This document shows positions 15,192 through 24,514 of a stretch of DNA of 39,542 nt, in pieces. The stretch is from contig JAUSOD010000107.1 of the NCBI GenBank assembly GCA_030656215.1, forward strand, positions 1 through 39,542, written 5' to 3'. A program made the translations under genes and the position numbers. The stretch is from Azoarcus sp. GTDB lineage: Bacteria; Pseudomonadota; Gammaproteobacteria; Burkholderiales; Rhodocyclaceae. Position 1 is the stretch's first letter, and each line of letters opens with the position of its first letter. The notes under the pieces are model-generated. The model made no database searches. It saw only the letters and a list, made by a program, of their open reading frames with translations, and was not told the DNA's origin.

Positions 15192-16714
15192 AAACCTTAC
15201 GCCTGATCCTCGGCGACCAGCTCAACCCGCAACACAGCTGGTTCGCCAAACGCGATCCCGATGTGCTCTACGTGATGATGGAGGTTCGCCAGGAAACCGA
15301 CTACGTACTGCATCACGCCCAGAAGATCCTTGCGATCTTCGCCGCAATGCGCAACTTCGCCGACCAGTTGGCGACATCAGGCCACCAAGTCCACTACGTC
15401 GCTATCGACGACGCCGACAACCGCCCTTCGCTGACCGCCAACCTGGACCACCTGATCGCGACACATGCGATCGAACGTTTCGAGTACCAGGCGCCGGACG
15501 AATGGCGGCTGGACCGGCAACTGGCCGATTACGCCCAGAAGCTGGCCATCCCCGCCACCATGGCCGACAGTGAGCACTTCCTCACCGCTCGACAGGACGC
15601 TGCGGAACTGTTCTCCGGCCGCCGGCAATGGCTGATGGAGCACTTCTACCGCCACATGCGCAACCGTTACCAAGTGCTGTTGCAGGATGACGGCCGCCCG
15701 CTTGGGGGCAAATGGAACTTTGACCACGACAACCGCCAGAACTGGCCAGGGCTGCCGCACGAACCGGCCGACTGGCGCCGGGGCCACGATCATCGCGCGC
15801 TGTGGCAGCGGATCCAGGGCGAAGGCGTGGCGAGCTTCGGTGAACCGAATGCCGGCGACCTGCGCTGGCCGGTCAACCGTGCCGAAGCGCTCACCCACCT
15901 CGATGCCTTCATCGAACACGCACTGCCGCATTTCGGCACCTACCAGGACGCGCTCAGTTATCGCGCGTCGCGGCTGTTTCACTCGCTGCTGTCCTTCGCC
16001 CTCAACACCAAGATGCTCCACCCGCGCGAGGTCATCGCCCGCACCGAAGCCGCCTGCCGCGCCGGCGACGTTGCCCTGCCCGCTGCAGAGGGGTTCATCC
16101 GCCAGATCCTGGGCTGGCGCGAATACGTGCGCGGCGTGTATTGGGCCAACATGCCCGGCTACGACACCCTGAACTTCTTCGATCACCGCCGCCCGCTGCC
16201 CACCTGGTTCTGGACCGGGCAGACGCGCATGCGCTGCCTCGCGCACAGCATTGGCCAATCGCTCGAGCACGCCTACGCCCATCACATCCAACGCCTGATG
16301 GTGATCGGCAACTTCGGCCTGCTCGCGGGGCTCGATCCGGCCGCCCTGCATCGCTGGTATCTCGGGGTGTATATCGACGCTTTCGAATGGGTCGAGCTGC
16401 CCAACACCCTGGGCATGAGCCAATTCGCCGACGGCGGCCGGCTGGCGACCAAACCTTATGTCTCCAGCGCGGCGTATATCGACCGCATGAGCGACTACTG
16501 CAAGGGCTGCCACTACGACAAACGCGACCGCACTGGCCCGCGCGCCTGTCCGTTCAATGCGCTGTACTGGGCCTTCTTCCATCGTCACCGTGCACAACTC
16601 GAAGGGCAACCCCGCCTGGGCATGGTGTTCCGCCAGATCGACCGCATGGATGCCGCAAGCCTGACCGCGATCGGGCAGAAGGTGGAGAGCATGCGCGACT
16701 TCGAGGCCATGTGA
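15188..16714 (+). CDS. Iron-sulfur bacterial cryptochrome/(6-4) photolyase (PhrB/CryB type)
   Basis: This 508-residue flavoprotein belongs to the FeS-BCP group. It starts MKTLRLILGDQLNPQHSWF, the usual N-terminus of that group, and ends with a helical FAD domain. Four cysteines, C350 (RMRC), C438 and C441 (YCKGC) and C454 (RAC), sit exactly where the [4Fe-4S] ligands of Agrobacterium PhrB lie, as far as I recall its numbering. PhrB repairs (6-4) photoproducts, while relatives such as CryB also act in light signalling. The start overlaps the DUF2256 stop. It is the last gene of the operon and converges on the YkgJ-family gene; no clear terminator was seen. Confidence 0.9.
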   Translation: MKTLRLILGDQLNPQHSWFAKRDPDVLYVMMEVRQETDYVLHHAQKILAIFAAMRNFADQLATSGHQVHYVAIDDADNRPSLTANLDHLIATHAIERFEYQAPDEWRLDRQLADYAQKLAIPATMADSEHFLTARQDAAELFSGRRQWLMEHFYRHMRNRYQVLLQDDGRPLGGKWNFDHDNRQNWPGLPHEPADWRRGHDHRALWQRIQGEGVASFGEPNAGDLRWPVNRAEALTHLDAFIEHALPHFGTYQDALSYRASRLFHSLLSFALNTKMLHPREVIARTEAACRAGDVALPAAEGFIRQILGWREYVRGVYWANMPGYDTLNFFDHRRPLPTWFWTGQTRMRCLAHSIGQSLEHAYAHHIQRLMVIGNFGLLAGLDPAALHRWYLGVYIDAFEWVELPNTLGMSQFADGGRLATKPYVSSAAYIDRMSDYCKGCHYDKRDRTGPRACPFNALYWAFFHRHRAQLEGQPRLGMVFRQIDRMDAASLTAIGQKVESMRDFEAM

Positions 16715-16761
16715 CACTCCAAAGCTCGCCCAGCACTGCTGCTGTGACATGCGCATTGCCA

Positions 16762-17001
16762 GAACCCGATCGCAAACCAATGTGCGCCTGAGTTGCACGG
16801 GGTCGGAAGGACCGCCAACCCACCGTCCCTATCGAGCCACCGTTCCTATCGACCCGCCAGCTATCTACCCGCCTCCCACCGCTCAAACCATTCGGTCAAG
16901 GCGCGGGTTTCGCCCAGTGCGGCGAGTTGATGGTCGATCGCATCGTGGTTGCCCCACACCACATCGGCCAGGCCGCCGCTGGCGACGATGGATTCGATGT
17001 C
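16762..17001. repeat. Right copy of duplicated dsrE-end/ykgJ-end junction
   Basis: Direct repeat of 13090-13297. It begins with a remnant of the dsrE 3' tip (GAACCCGATCGCAA ... TGA) without the rest of that gene and continues into the intact ykgJ-like gene. It contains an extra short tandem duplication, CCACCGTCCCTATCGA at 16820-16835 and CCACCGTTCCTATCGA at 16837-16852, where the left copy has a single unit. Confidence 0.85.
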
Positions 17002-17370
17002 GTGGCAATACAGCCCCAGGTCGCGCTGCACATAAAAGCCGTAGGTACGACACGCTACCGGACGCTGCGCATAGACGAGACAGGCGTTGGTGGCGGCATC
17101 CAGCAGCGGACAGACGACGGGGCGTGCGCGCTGGCCTGCGAGGGCTGCAATATCGCGGCGGATGTCGGCCAGCCGTTCCGGCGCGAGCGCCGCCAGGCCC
17201 TCCTGCAACAGGCTCCATTCCGCCGCCGTCAGTTGCGGCACCTGTGCAAGCTGCCGACAACACCCGGCACAGCCCTTGGCGCACAACCATTCCGGGCGAT
17301 CCGCGCGAATGGCGCGAACGCGCGCATCAACTTGCGCGTGAAGCTGAAACAGGGGCTTGTCTTCTTGCAT
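16861..17370 (-). CDS. YkgJ family cysteine-cluster protein
   Basis: This 169-residue cytoplasmic protein has the YkgJ/UPF0153 (CxxCxxCC-type) pattern: CAKGCAGCCRQL in the N-terminal third, then VCPLLDAATNACLVYAQRPV and ACRTYGFYV, with a final YCHDIESI. The family is thought to bind zinc or an iron-sulfur cluster; function is unknown. The stop codon lies in the duplicated segment, and a 3'-only copy exists at 13157-13297. It is convergent with the photolyase operon. Its ancestral neighbour was probably the dsrE-like gene, judging from the left junction copy. Confidence 0.87.
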   Translation of the reverse strand: MQEDKPLFQLHAQVDARVRAIRADRPEWLCAKGCAGCCRQLAQVPQLTAAEWSLLQEGLAALAPERLADIRRDIAALAGQRARPVVCPLLDAATNACLVYAQRPVACRTYGFYVQRDLGLYCHDIESIVASGGLADVVWGNHDAIDHQLAALGETRALTEWFERWEAGR

Positions 17371-17460
17371 GCTTCATCCAAAAAACGCAGGCGGCAGGGA
17401 CGCAAGAGAACCAGGAAGGCCCTACGGCACCCGGTTTGTTGAGCGGCCCTGACAAATCCT

Positions 17461-18012
17461 TTACTGACGCGCCCCACCCGGCGCTGCGCCCTGCTGAACC
17501 GTGCACTGCGCCGCAACCCAGCGCCCTTCGGTTTCCATCTGCATGTCGCCTTGCGCGGACTTCATGTCGACACGCGTGGTGAAGCGCTCCGGGCCATCGA
17601 TGGTGGCCTCGAAACTGCCGCTCGCCTGCGGCTGGGTGCAGTTCATGCGCCCCTTTACCGTGTTGCCGGTCTTCACCACATCGCTCAGTGTGCAGCTGTC
17701 CTCGGTCTTGCCCGAGTAGATGTTGTCCTGCTTCGCCTGTTCGGGCGTGATGCAGGTGCGCACCGCGCCATCCTTGCCCAGGCTTACCCCGCGGGCGGCC
17801 ATCTGCTCTTCCATCATGCGGCGCATGTCGGGGGGCAGGTTCTTCATGTGCTGCTGCATCTGCGCCATCTGCGCCGACATATCGGGCAGACCGGCGATAT
17901 TCATCCGCGTCGAGCGAAACTCCCACAGCCCGGGCCGCACGTCGGCTGTGTGTCCGACGGTGCTCACGCACAGCGCTGCAAGACCGAAAACCAGGGTTCG
18001 TGTACCTTTCAT
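17461..18012 (-). CDS. DUF3617 family exported protein
   Basis: This 183-residue protein has a signal peptide (MKGTRTLVFGLAALCVSTVGHTA). The DUF3617 domain begins DVRPGLWEFRSTRMNI, the typical opening of the family. A methionine-rich helix (MSAQMAQMQQHMKNLPPDMR and on to EEQMAARG) follows, then four cysteines (RTC, DSC, MNC, AQC) that could form two disulfides in the periplasm. Function is unknown. The ATG at 18010-18012 is preceded by AGGAGTG and starts the signal peptide. It is divergent from the Suv3-like helicase. Confidence 0.85.
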   Translation of the reverse strand: MKGTRTLVFGLAALCVSTVGHTADVRPGLWEFRSTRMNIAGLPDMSAQMAQMQQHMKNLPPDMRRMMEEQMAARGVSLGKDGAVRTCITPEQAKQDNIYSGKTEDSCTLSDVVKTGNTVKGRMNCTQPQASGSFEATIDGPERFTTRVDMKSAQGDMQMETEGRWVAAQCTVQQGAAPGGARQ

Positions 18013-18110
18013 GAAGCCACTCCTGTCAATACCGTTCGGCATGAACGCCAACACCGTGCGCCACCCCCGGCAGCGAAGCTTATATGATGCAGCACGGCAC
18101 AAGGGTCGGG

Positions 18111-18135
18111 TGCGCTACCGTGGCGCGCATTTTTT
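18111..18135 (+). terminator. Terminator-like hairpin in helicase leader
   Basis: TGCGC (18111-18115) pairs with GCGCA (18125-18129) around a 9-base loop, followed by six T residues (18130-18135), ending 10 bases before the helicase ATG. A possible -10 box TATGAT is at 18083-18088. The stem is short. If real it would be a leader attenuator rather than the end of an upstream gene, as the nearest upstream gene on this strand (iron-sulfur photolyase) ends 1.4 kb away, across two opposite-strand genes. Confidence 0.4.
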
Positions 18136-18145
18136 GTTACCTGGG

Positions 18146-20200
18146 ATGAGTGAATTGGACGACAACTTTCTGATCGACCCCGAAGAGAGCCTGCCCGCGG
18201 GGGCGGACCCGGAAGCAGACGACGCGGTACTGGACGTTGCCCGCGAACTCCACGCCTACCTCCAGGACTTAAACGCCCGGCTGGTACACAACGAGGGCGC
18301 GGTCGCGGTCGAAGTCGCGGGCGAGGTCGAAGTCGACGGCCACCCCTACCCCTTCCGCCTGGTGCCCGCACTCGGCGTACTCGCCCGCATTCAGAAGTGG
18401 CGCAAGCTCACCGCCGAGCGCCACCTGGAGATGGTGCGCGAGCGCCTCAATGCGGCATCCGTAGCCGAGTTCGAAGGCGAGGTGCGCCGCTTCATCGGCT
18501 CCGTCCTGCGTCGGGCCGAGGCCCAGGGGCTGGACGGCACCCGTTTCTTGCGCGCGCTCGAGACCGGTAAGGAGCTGGCGAGCCGGCGTTTCGGCATCGT
18601 CGAAGACCGTCTGGCCGAAGCGGCCACGCGCCGCCGCGCCGAGACCCAGGCCGAGGCGGCGCGCGACACCGTCAGACTGGCGCGCTACCCCGAATCCTTC
18701 GAGACGGCGTCCATGATGCGGCGCCGCTTCATCGCCATCCTCGGGCCGACCAACTCGGGCAAGACCCACCAGGCGATGGAAGCATTGGCCCAGGCCGCCA
18801 GCGGCGTGTATCTGGCGCCGCTGCGCCTGCTCGCATTGGAAAATTACGAACGCCTGGTCGAGCGTGGCGTCGCGGTGAGCCTGGTGACCGGCGAGGAGCG
18901 CCGCCTCACCCCCGGCGCCACCCACGTCGCCAGCACCATCGAGATGCTCGATACCTCGCGCGCGGTGGAAGTCGCGGTGATCGATGAGATTCAGATGCTC
19001 GAGGACCTCGAGCGCGGTTCGGCCTGGACCGCCGCAGTGTGCGGGGCGGCGGCCAAGACGGTGTATCTGCTCGGCGCCCTGTCCGCGCGCCCGGCGGTGG
19101 AGGCGCTTGCCGAGCGCCTCGGGTGCCGGCTCGAAGTGATCACCCTGGCGCGCAAGTCGCCGCTCGAGATGGCGCCGCAGGCAGTGGGCAGCGTCGGCCA
19201 GCTGCGCCGCGGCGATGCGGTGATCGCGTTCTCGCGCCGTGACGTGCTCAACTGGGCGTCGACCATCGCCGCCGCCGGGTTCCGTGTGGCGACGATCTAC
19301 GGCAACCTGTCGCCCGAGGTCCGCCGCGCCCAGGCCCAGCGCTTTCGCGACGGCGAGGCCGACATCGTGGTCGCCACCGACGCCATCGGCATGGGACTGA
19401 ACCTGCCGGTGGCGCGGGTCGTATTCACCACCGCAAAGAAGTTCGACGGCATCTCCGAAGACATCCTGCCGCCCTGGCTTACCCAACAGATTGCCGGCCG
19501 CGCCGGCCGCTTCGGCCTGCATGAGGCCGGGCTGGTGGCGGGCTTCGACGACCACACCCACCGCATCATCACCCGCCTGATGCGCACCCCGACCGACCCG
19601 CTGTCGAACCGCGGCTTCTATGTCACCCCGTCGCAGCACCACCTGAAGAGTATCTCGGCAGCAACCGGCGAGCACGCGCTGGCACGGCTGCTGGAGATTT
19701 TCTCGCGCAACATCGACCTCACCGACGATTTCTTCCTGCCCGGCGACTTCACCGAACAGATCGAGCGCGCGCGCTGGCTCGACACCCTGCCATTGTCGCT
19801 CGGAGACCGCTTCACCCTGTCCCTGGTGCCGATATCGACCCGGGTCGATTCGCTGAAGCAGGCATGGGAAGGATGGGCGCGGGCGCTGTCGAAGGACAAG
19901 CGCTCGCACCTGTCGATCGAGCCGGTAGGCGACGCCCGCTATCCGCTGCAGGCCGCGGAGGACGCGTGCAAGCAGTACTCGGCCTACGCATGGCTCGGCT
20001 ACCGCCTGCCGGAACACTACCCGGATGCGGAAGCGGCGGTATCGCTCGCCCGCCGCATGTCCGAGACCGTAGACGAGATGCTCGCCCGCCAGCACGGCCG
20101 GCAGCGCGAGACCAAGCGTCCCGCTGGGCGCCGGCCACGATCAGGTGCCGCCACCTCGCAGGGCGCCCGGAGGGAAGGGCGGAACGGGAAAGGTCGGTAA
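18146..20200 (+). CDS. Suv3-like ATP-dependent RNA helicase
   Basis: This 684-residue protein has a unique N-terminal region of about 190 residues, then a superfamily-2 core like mitochondrial SUV3: motif I GPTNSGKT near residue 202, DEIQM (motif II, DEIQ in place of DExH) near 279, YGNLSPEVRRAQAQRFRDGE, IVVATDAIGMGLNLP, and motif VI QIAGRAGRFG near 447. A Suv3_C-like helical region and a basic tail ending GARREGRNGKGR follow, likely RNA-binding. Mitochondrial SUV3 works with RNA-degrading enzymes; bacterial members probably unwind structured RNA. The ATG at 18146 has only a weak ribosome-binding site (TGGG). The open frame upstream runs antisense to the DUF3617 gene and is not coding. Confidence 0.88.
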   Translation: MSELDDNFLIDPEESLPAGADPEADDAVLDVARELHAYLQDLNARLVHNEGAVAVEVAGEVEVDGHPYPFRLVPALGVLARIQKWRKLTAERHLEMVRERLNAASVAEFEGEVRRFIGSVLRRAEAQGLDGTRFLRALETGKELASRRFGIVEDRLAEAATRRRAETQAEAARDTVRLARYPESFETASMMRRRFIAILGPTNSGKTHQAMEALAQAASGVYLAPLRLLALENYERLVERGVAVSLVTGEERRLTPGATHVASTIEMLDTSRAVEVAVIDEIQMLEDLERGSAWTAAVCGAAAKTVYLLGALSARPAVEALAERLGCRLEVITLARKSPLEMAPQAVGSVGQLRRGDAVIAFSRRDVLNWASTIAAAGFRVATIYGNLSPEVRRAQAQRFRDGEADIVVATDAIGMGLNLPVARVVFTTAKKFDGISEDILPPWLTQQIAGRAGRFGLHEAGLVAGFDDHTHRIITRLMRTPTDPLSNRGFYVTPSQHHLKSISAATGEHALARLLEIFSRNIDLTDDFFLPGDFTEQIERARWLDTLPLSLGDRFTLSLVPISTRVDSLKQAWEGWARALSKDKRSHLSIEPVGDARYPLQAAEDACKQYSAYAWLGYRLPEHYPDAEAAVSLARRMSETVDEMLARQHGRQRETKRPAGRRPRSGAATSQGARREGRNGKGR

Positions 20201-20282
20201 GAGGCGCTCCGCCCAATAACGGCGAATGGCCGCTTTACCCGGACAACCGTATCAACGGCCGCCAGCGGGTGGCTTCAGCCCT

Positions 20283-21878
20283 CTACTTCGTGCTGCGCAC
20301 CTCGTGCGCATAGGTGAACTCATCCACCCTGCCCTGATACCGCAGGCCTTTGCGCAGCGCCCAGGTTGCCAGCTGGTGATGTGACGGGATGACCGCGTAG
20401 TCGTCCAGCGCCAGCTTGACCGCCTGGCGGGCGAGATCCTCGCGTTGGGCCGGGTCGACCGAAGCCAGCGCCGACTGCACCAAGGTATCGACTGCCGGGT
20501 TGCTGTAGCGGCCCCAGTTCCAGGTGCCCCAGCCGGTGTCCGGGTTGGGGGTGCCGACGATCGAGCGCAGGGTGAAGTCGCTCGCCAGCGAGCCCCAGCC
20601 GAGCAGGGCGAAGCTGTATTCGCTGGCGCGTGCCTTGCCGAAATACACCGACAGCGGCAGCGTCTCCACCCGGGTGCGGATGCCGACCCGGTTGAGGAAC
20701 TGGGCCACCGTCTGTACCACCTGCGCATCGTTGATATAACGATTGTTCGGCCCGTGGATGGTGAGCCCGAAGCCGTCCGGATAGCCGGCCTCGGCGAGCA
20801 GCTTCTTCGCCCCTTCCGGGTCGTAGGCTTCCACCTGAAGCCCGTTGTTGTAACCGAAGATGCCCGGCGCATTGATGTTCGACGCCGGCACAGCCAGCCC
20901 TTCGAGCGAGCGATCGACCAGCGCCTGACGGTTGATCGCCTTCGAGATCGCACGGCGCACGCGCACATCCTTGAGCGGATTGGTGGCCAGCGGCTTGCCC
21001 GCGGCGTCGGTGACGAAGGGCGAGTTGTCGCGGAACTGGTCGAGATGCCAGAACAGGGTGCGCCAGGTGGTATGCGTCGCGAGCGCGAACTTCGGATTGG
21101 TCTTGAGCCGGGCGAGGTCGGCAGGCGGCACCGCTTCGATCATGTCCACGTCGCCCGCGAGCAGGGCCGACAGGCGCGGTGCATCGCTGGCGAGCACCCG
21201 GAAGTGCACCGTGTCCCACTCCGGCTTCTCACCCCAGTAGGCGTCGTGGCGGGCGACTTCGATGCGCTCGCCCTTGCGGAACGCGACCAGCCGGAACGGG
21301 CCGGTGCCGACCGCCGCCGCGCCGCTGTTGAACTGCTCGGTGGTCGCGCCCTGGGCAGCCTTCTTCGACACGATGAAGATCGAGGTCAGATCGAGCGCCA
21401 GCGGCCCGTAGGCACTTGCCGTTTTCAGACGCACGGTATGGCGGTCCACCGCCTCGCTGGCGACGATGGGCTTGGTGTAGCTGGTGTAGGAGCCGGGACT
21501 GTTGGTGATCAGGCCCGGGCGCTCGAGCGAGAACAGCACGTCTTCGGCGCTGAGTTCGCTTCCATCGTGAAACTTCACCCCCCGGCGCAGCTTGAACTCC
21601 CAGGTGGTGGCATCGACCGCCCGCCACGATTCGGCCAGGCCGGGGATGAGTTTTCCGCTCGGGTCCACGTCGACCAGACTGTCGAACAGGTGATGCAGGA
21701 AGGCGTTGTTCGGACCGCTGTTGAAGAAGTGCGGGTCAATCGTGGTGACCTCGGACGCAAGCCCGACCTTCAGCTCGGCCGCGCCGGCCGGAAGCGCGCC
21801 GACAAGTAGGCCGGTAGCCAGCACGAGGGCTCTTGCAGTCGAAAAAAGTGAGCACGCCGGGTGCAGTGCGTTGGGCAT
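20283..21878 (-). CDS. Peptide-type ABC transporter substrate-binding protein (family 5)
   Basis: This 531-residue periplasmic protein has a signal peptide (about 1-34, ALPAGAA/ELK). The SBP_bac_5 fold follows, seen from LKVGLASEVTTIDPHFF, ESWRAVDATTWEFKLRRGVK, FHDGSELSAEDVLFSLERP, AVGTGPFRLVAFRKGERIEV and VRRAISKAINRQALV. Such proteins capture dipeptides, oligopeptides, glutathione or opines and hand them to DppBC-type permeases. I chose the ATG at 21876-21878, preceded by AAAGGA; an in-frame ATG at 21899 would add 7 residues. No permease genes adjoin it; the binding-protein-less importer at 733-4632 is an obvious candidate partner. It converges on the helicase gene. Confidence 0.9.
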   Translation of the reverse strand: MPNALHPACSLFSTARALVLATGLLVGALPAGAAELKVGLASEVTTIDPHFFNSGPNNAFLHHLFDSLVDVDPSGKLIPGLAESWRAVDATTWEFKLRRGVKFHDGSELSAEDVLFSLERPGLITNSPGSYTSYTKPIVASEAVDRHTVRLKTASAYGPLALDLTSIFIVSKKAAQGATTEQFNSGAAAVGTGPFRLVAFRKGERIEVARHDAYWGEKPEWDTVHFRVLASDAPRLSALLAGDVDMIEAVPPADLARLKTNPKFALATHTTWRTLFWHLDQFRDNSPFVTDAAGKPLATNPLKDVRVRRAISKAINRQALVDRSLEGLAVPASNINAPGIFGYNNGLQVEAYDPEGAKKLLAEAGYPDGFGLTIHGPNNRYINDAQVVQTVAQFLNRVGIRTRVETLPLSVYFGKARASEYSFALLGWGSLASDFTLRSIVGTPNPDTGWGTWNWGRYSNPAVDTLVQSALASVDPAQREDLARQAVKLALDDYAVIPSHHQLATWALRKGLRYQGRVDEFTYAHEVRSTK

Positions 21879-21994
21879 CGTTCGTCCTTTGCGGGCCATG
21901 CCGCCTGTGTTCGTAATCGCTTGTCCGGGTAGCCCCTCCGAGGGTAGCCCGTCCGACCCGGGATCGGAAAGTCTACGAGCAGCTTGCCGGGCGT

Positions 21995-24514
21995 TCAAGC
22001 CCCGGCACGCAGCAGCTGAGCCGGCGACAGGCGGAACTGGCGCAGCAGGAAGTGCCCGCCAAGCCCGAGGCTGACGGCACTGACCAGGACCGCCGCAAGC
22101 CCGCCGAGCCACAGCACGCCGCCGATCTCGAGCCCCAGACGGTAAGTCAGGATTCCCCACGCGATCGCACTGCCGGCCACGAAGGCAAAGACCGAGCTCA
22201 GCAGCGCGAGCAGCAGGTACTCGAACTGCAGGCTGCGCCGGATCAGGCTGACCCGCGCGCCCAGCGTGTGCAGCAGCGTCGCCAGCCTCATCTGCTGCAC
22301 CCGGCTCGCCGCCACCACGCTGACCAGCACCAGCAGGCTTGCGCTCGAGCTCACCGCCGCAATCACGGCCAGGCCGGTCGCCGCACGGCCGAGCATGCTG
22401 CGCGCCTCGTTCAGCAGGTTGGCGGTCAGCACAGTGACCACGTTCGGCTGCTGCGCCGCGATCCGGTTCTGCGCCGCCACGGCTTCGTCCGGGTCGAGGT
22501 AGGCCATGCCGACGTAGCGGGTGATGAAGGGGTCAAGCGCGCCATCGGAGAAAATTCCCTCCAGCCACATCCGCCCCTGGAAACGCTGCTGGCGGTAGAT
22601 CGCGACGAGTTCGGCATCGACCGACTCGCCCATGATCTCGAAGCGCAGCCGATCGCCGACGACCAGGCCGAGCTGGTCCGCCTCGCGATCCTCCATCGCC
22701 ACCAGCGGTGGGCCGGCATAGTCGGGCGGCCACCATTCGCCGCGATCGATCACGACATGGTCGAAGTTGTTCTGCAGGTAGCTCAGCTTGTGCTCGTCGC
22801 GTGCTTCCAGGGCGCGCTCCGGATCGGCGCTGTCACGCAAGACCTCGCCATTGACCGCGCCCAACCGCCCCAGCACCAGCGGGGCAAGGTCAAGCCGTTG
22901 CAGCGACGGCGACTCCCCGACCAAGGCGCGGAACACGTCCGTCTGTGCCGCGCCTACGTCGTAGAAGGCCAGCGCCGGGGAGCGCTCGGGGATCGTTTCG
23001 TTTATCGTCTGCAGCAGCGCGCCCACCACCAGCGTCGACGCCACCAGCAGGGTCAGCGCGGAACCGAGCGACAGCAAGGTGGGCCGCAGCGGCGAACCCG
23101 GACGATACAGATTGGACAGCGCCAGCCGCAACGCAAAGCGCCCGGCAAACACGGGATGCTCCGCCAGGCGGCGTGCGCCCCCACGCAGGCTGCGCACCAG
23201 CCCCTCGAGCACCGCCAGCACGGCCACAATCGCGACCACAAAGCCGATGCCGAACAGCCGGTCGGGCACTGCGAGCAGCACCAGCAACATCACCACCAGG
23301 GCGCAGCAGGCGGTGAGCTTCCACCACGACACGGGCGTTCGCGTTGCGCTGCCATCGAGACCGCGAAACAGCACCGCCGGACTTACCGACAACGCCCGCC
23401 CCAGCGGTGGCAGTGCAAACGTGAGCGCGGTCAGCACCCCGAAGGACCACGCAATCGCAAGCGGCAGGGCCAGATTCGCCCAGTCGCCGGCCACCGGAAA
23501 GCGTGCCCCGACCAGGCTACTGCCGATCAGCGCCAGCACCCCGCCGATCATGGCCCCAAGCAGACTCGAGGCGCCCGCCAGGATCAGCACCTGAAGCACA
23601 TAGACCATGGCCACACCGCGATCGCGCAGTCCGATTGCCTGCAGCACCGCGATCGTCGCCAGCTTACCCTGCAGATAGGCCTGAACGCTGTTGAACACCC
23701 CCAGCCCGCCGATGAACAAGGCACTGAAACCGATCAGCAGCAGGCCGGAACCGACCTGGCCGAGCACGGTGGACAGGCGCTCGCTGCGCTCGGCGGCGGT
23801 CCGCGCCTCCCACTCGGCATCGGGGAAGGCCAGCGCAAACGCAGCCCGCCACACGGCAGCATCCTGCGCGGTGCGCACCCGGTAGCGGTAGGCGGGGCGA
23901 CTGCCGGGCTGCAGCAGCTCGGTCGCCGCCAGGGCCTCGCCCGAAATCAGCACCGGCGGTCCGCTCCAGTCGGCGCGCAGGCTACGATCGGGCTGGCGCG
24001 TGATCAGCGCACGAACCTCCATGTTAAGCGCGCCCAGCTCCACGCGATCGCCGACCTTGAGCCCGAGGCGCTCGGCCAGCACCCGATCGATCGCCGCCCC
24101 CCACGCGCCGTCCCGCCAGGCCAGCGCTGCGCCCAGCGACGACGGCGGCTCGAGCGCCACCGTGCCGTACAGCGGATAGTGGGCGTCGGCGCTCTGCAGT
24201 TCGACCAGATGGGCGGCGCCTTCCGCGGTGATCAGCATGGTGCGAAACTCGATCAGCAGCGAGACCTCGCCGCGCGCCCCCATCCACTCGAGCTCTGCCT
24301 GACTCAGGGGCTTGCGCTCGCGCACTTCGAGGTCGCCGCCGAACGTCATCCGGGTGTCGGCCAGCAAGCCCTGGTTGACCTGCCGCAGGATGCCGCCGCT
24401 GGCCGCGATCAGGGTCACGCCCAGCGCCAGGCAGGCGCAGAACACCCACAGCGAGCGCCCGCCACCGCGCAGATCGCGCCAAGCAAGACTAAGCAGGGAT
24501 GCGATTTTCATCAT
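21995..24514 (-). CDS. FtsX-like ABC transporter permease (YbbP-like)
   Basis: This 839-residue membrane protein starts MMKIASLLSLAWRDLRGGGR and has a first helix (LWVFCACLALGVTLIAASGG). A large periplasmic MacB_PCD-like domain follows, then two FtsX blocks separated by a second periplasmic region of about 200 residues, giving around ten helices. The architecture and length match the YbbP group, whose transporters work in lipid or lipoprotein-type extraction rather than nutrient import; the substrate here is unknown. Its start overlaps the ATPase gene by 26 bases. No tesA-like lipase gene lies beside it, unlike in E. coli. Confidence 0.87.
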   Translation of the reverse strand: MMKIASLLSLAWRDLRGGGRSLWVFCACLALGVTLIAASGGILRQVNQGLLADTRMTFGGDLEVRERKPLSQAELEWMGARGEVSLLIEFRTMLITAEGAAHLVELQSADAHYPLYGTVALEPPSSLGAALAWRDGAWGAAIDRVLAERLGLKVGDRVELGALNMEVRALITRQPDRSLRADWSGPPVLISGEALAATELLQPGSRPAYRYRVRTAQDAAVWRAAFALAFPDAEWEARTAAERSERLSTVLGQVGSGLLLIGFSALFIGGLGVFNSVQAYLQGKLATIAVLQAIGLRDRGVAMVYVLQVLILAGASSLLGAMIGGVLALIGSSLVGARFPVAGDWANLALPLAIAWSFGVLTALTFALPPLGRALSVSPAVLFRGLDGSATRTPVSWWKLTACCALVVMLLVLLAVPDRLFGIGFVVAIVAVLAVLEGLVRSLRGGARRLAEHPVFAGRFALRLALSNLYRPGSPLRPTLLSLGSALTLLVASTLVVGALLQTINETIPERSPALAFYDVGAAQTDVFRALVGESPSLQRLDLAPLVLGRLGAVNGEVLRDSADPERALEARDEHKLSYLQNNFDHVVIDRGEWWPPDYAGPPLVAMEDREADQLGLVVGDRLRFEIMGESVDAELVAIYRQQRFQGRMWLEGIFSDGALDPFITRYVGMAYLDPDEAVAAQNRIAAQQPNVVTVLTANLLNEARSMLGRAATGLAVIAAVSSSASLLVLVSVVAASRVQQMRLATLLHTLGARVSLIRRSLQFEYLLLALLSSVFAFVAGSAIAWGILTYRLGLEIGGVLWLGGLAAVLVSAVSLGLGGHFLLRQFRLSPAQLLRAGA

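Noticed and set aside
13090-17001. An insertion sequence or composite transposon around the photolyase operon
   Set aside because: The flanking repeats are copies of chromosomal gene ends in direct orientation; there is no transposase, no terminal inverted repeat and no short target duplication that I can see.
18269-20095. A 608-codon open frame antisense to the Suv3-like helicase
   Set aside because: Same composition artefact; no motif or ribosome-binding site, and the sense strand has full helicase motifs.
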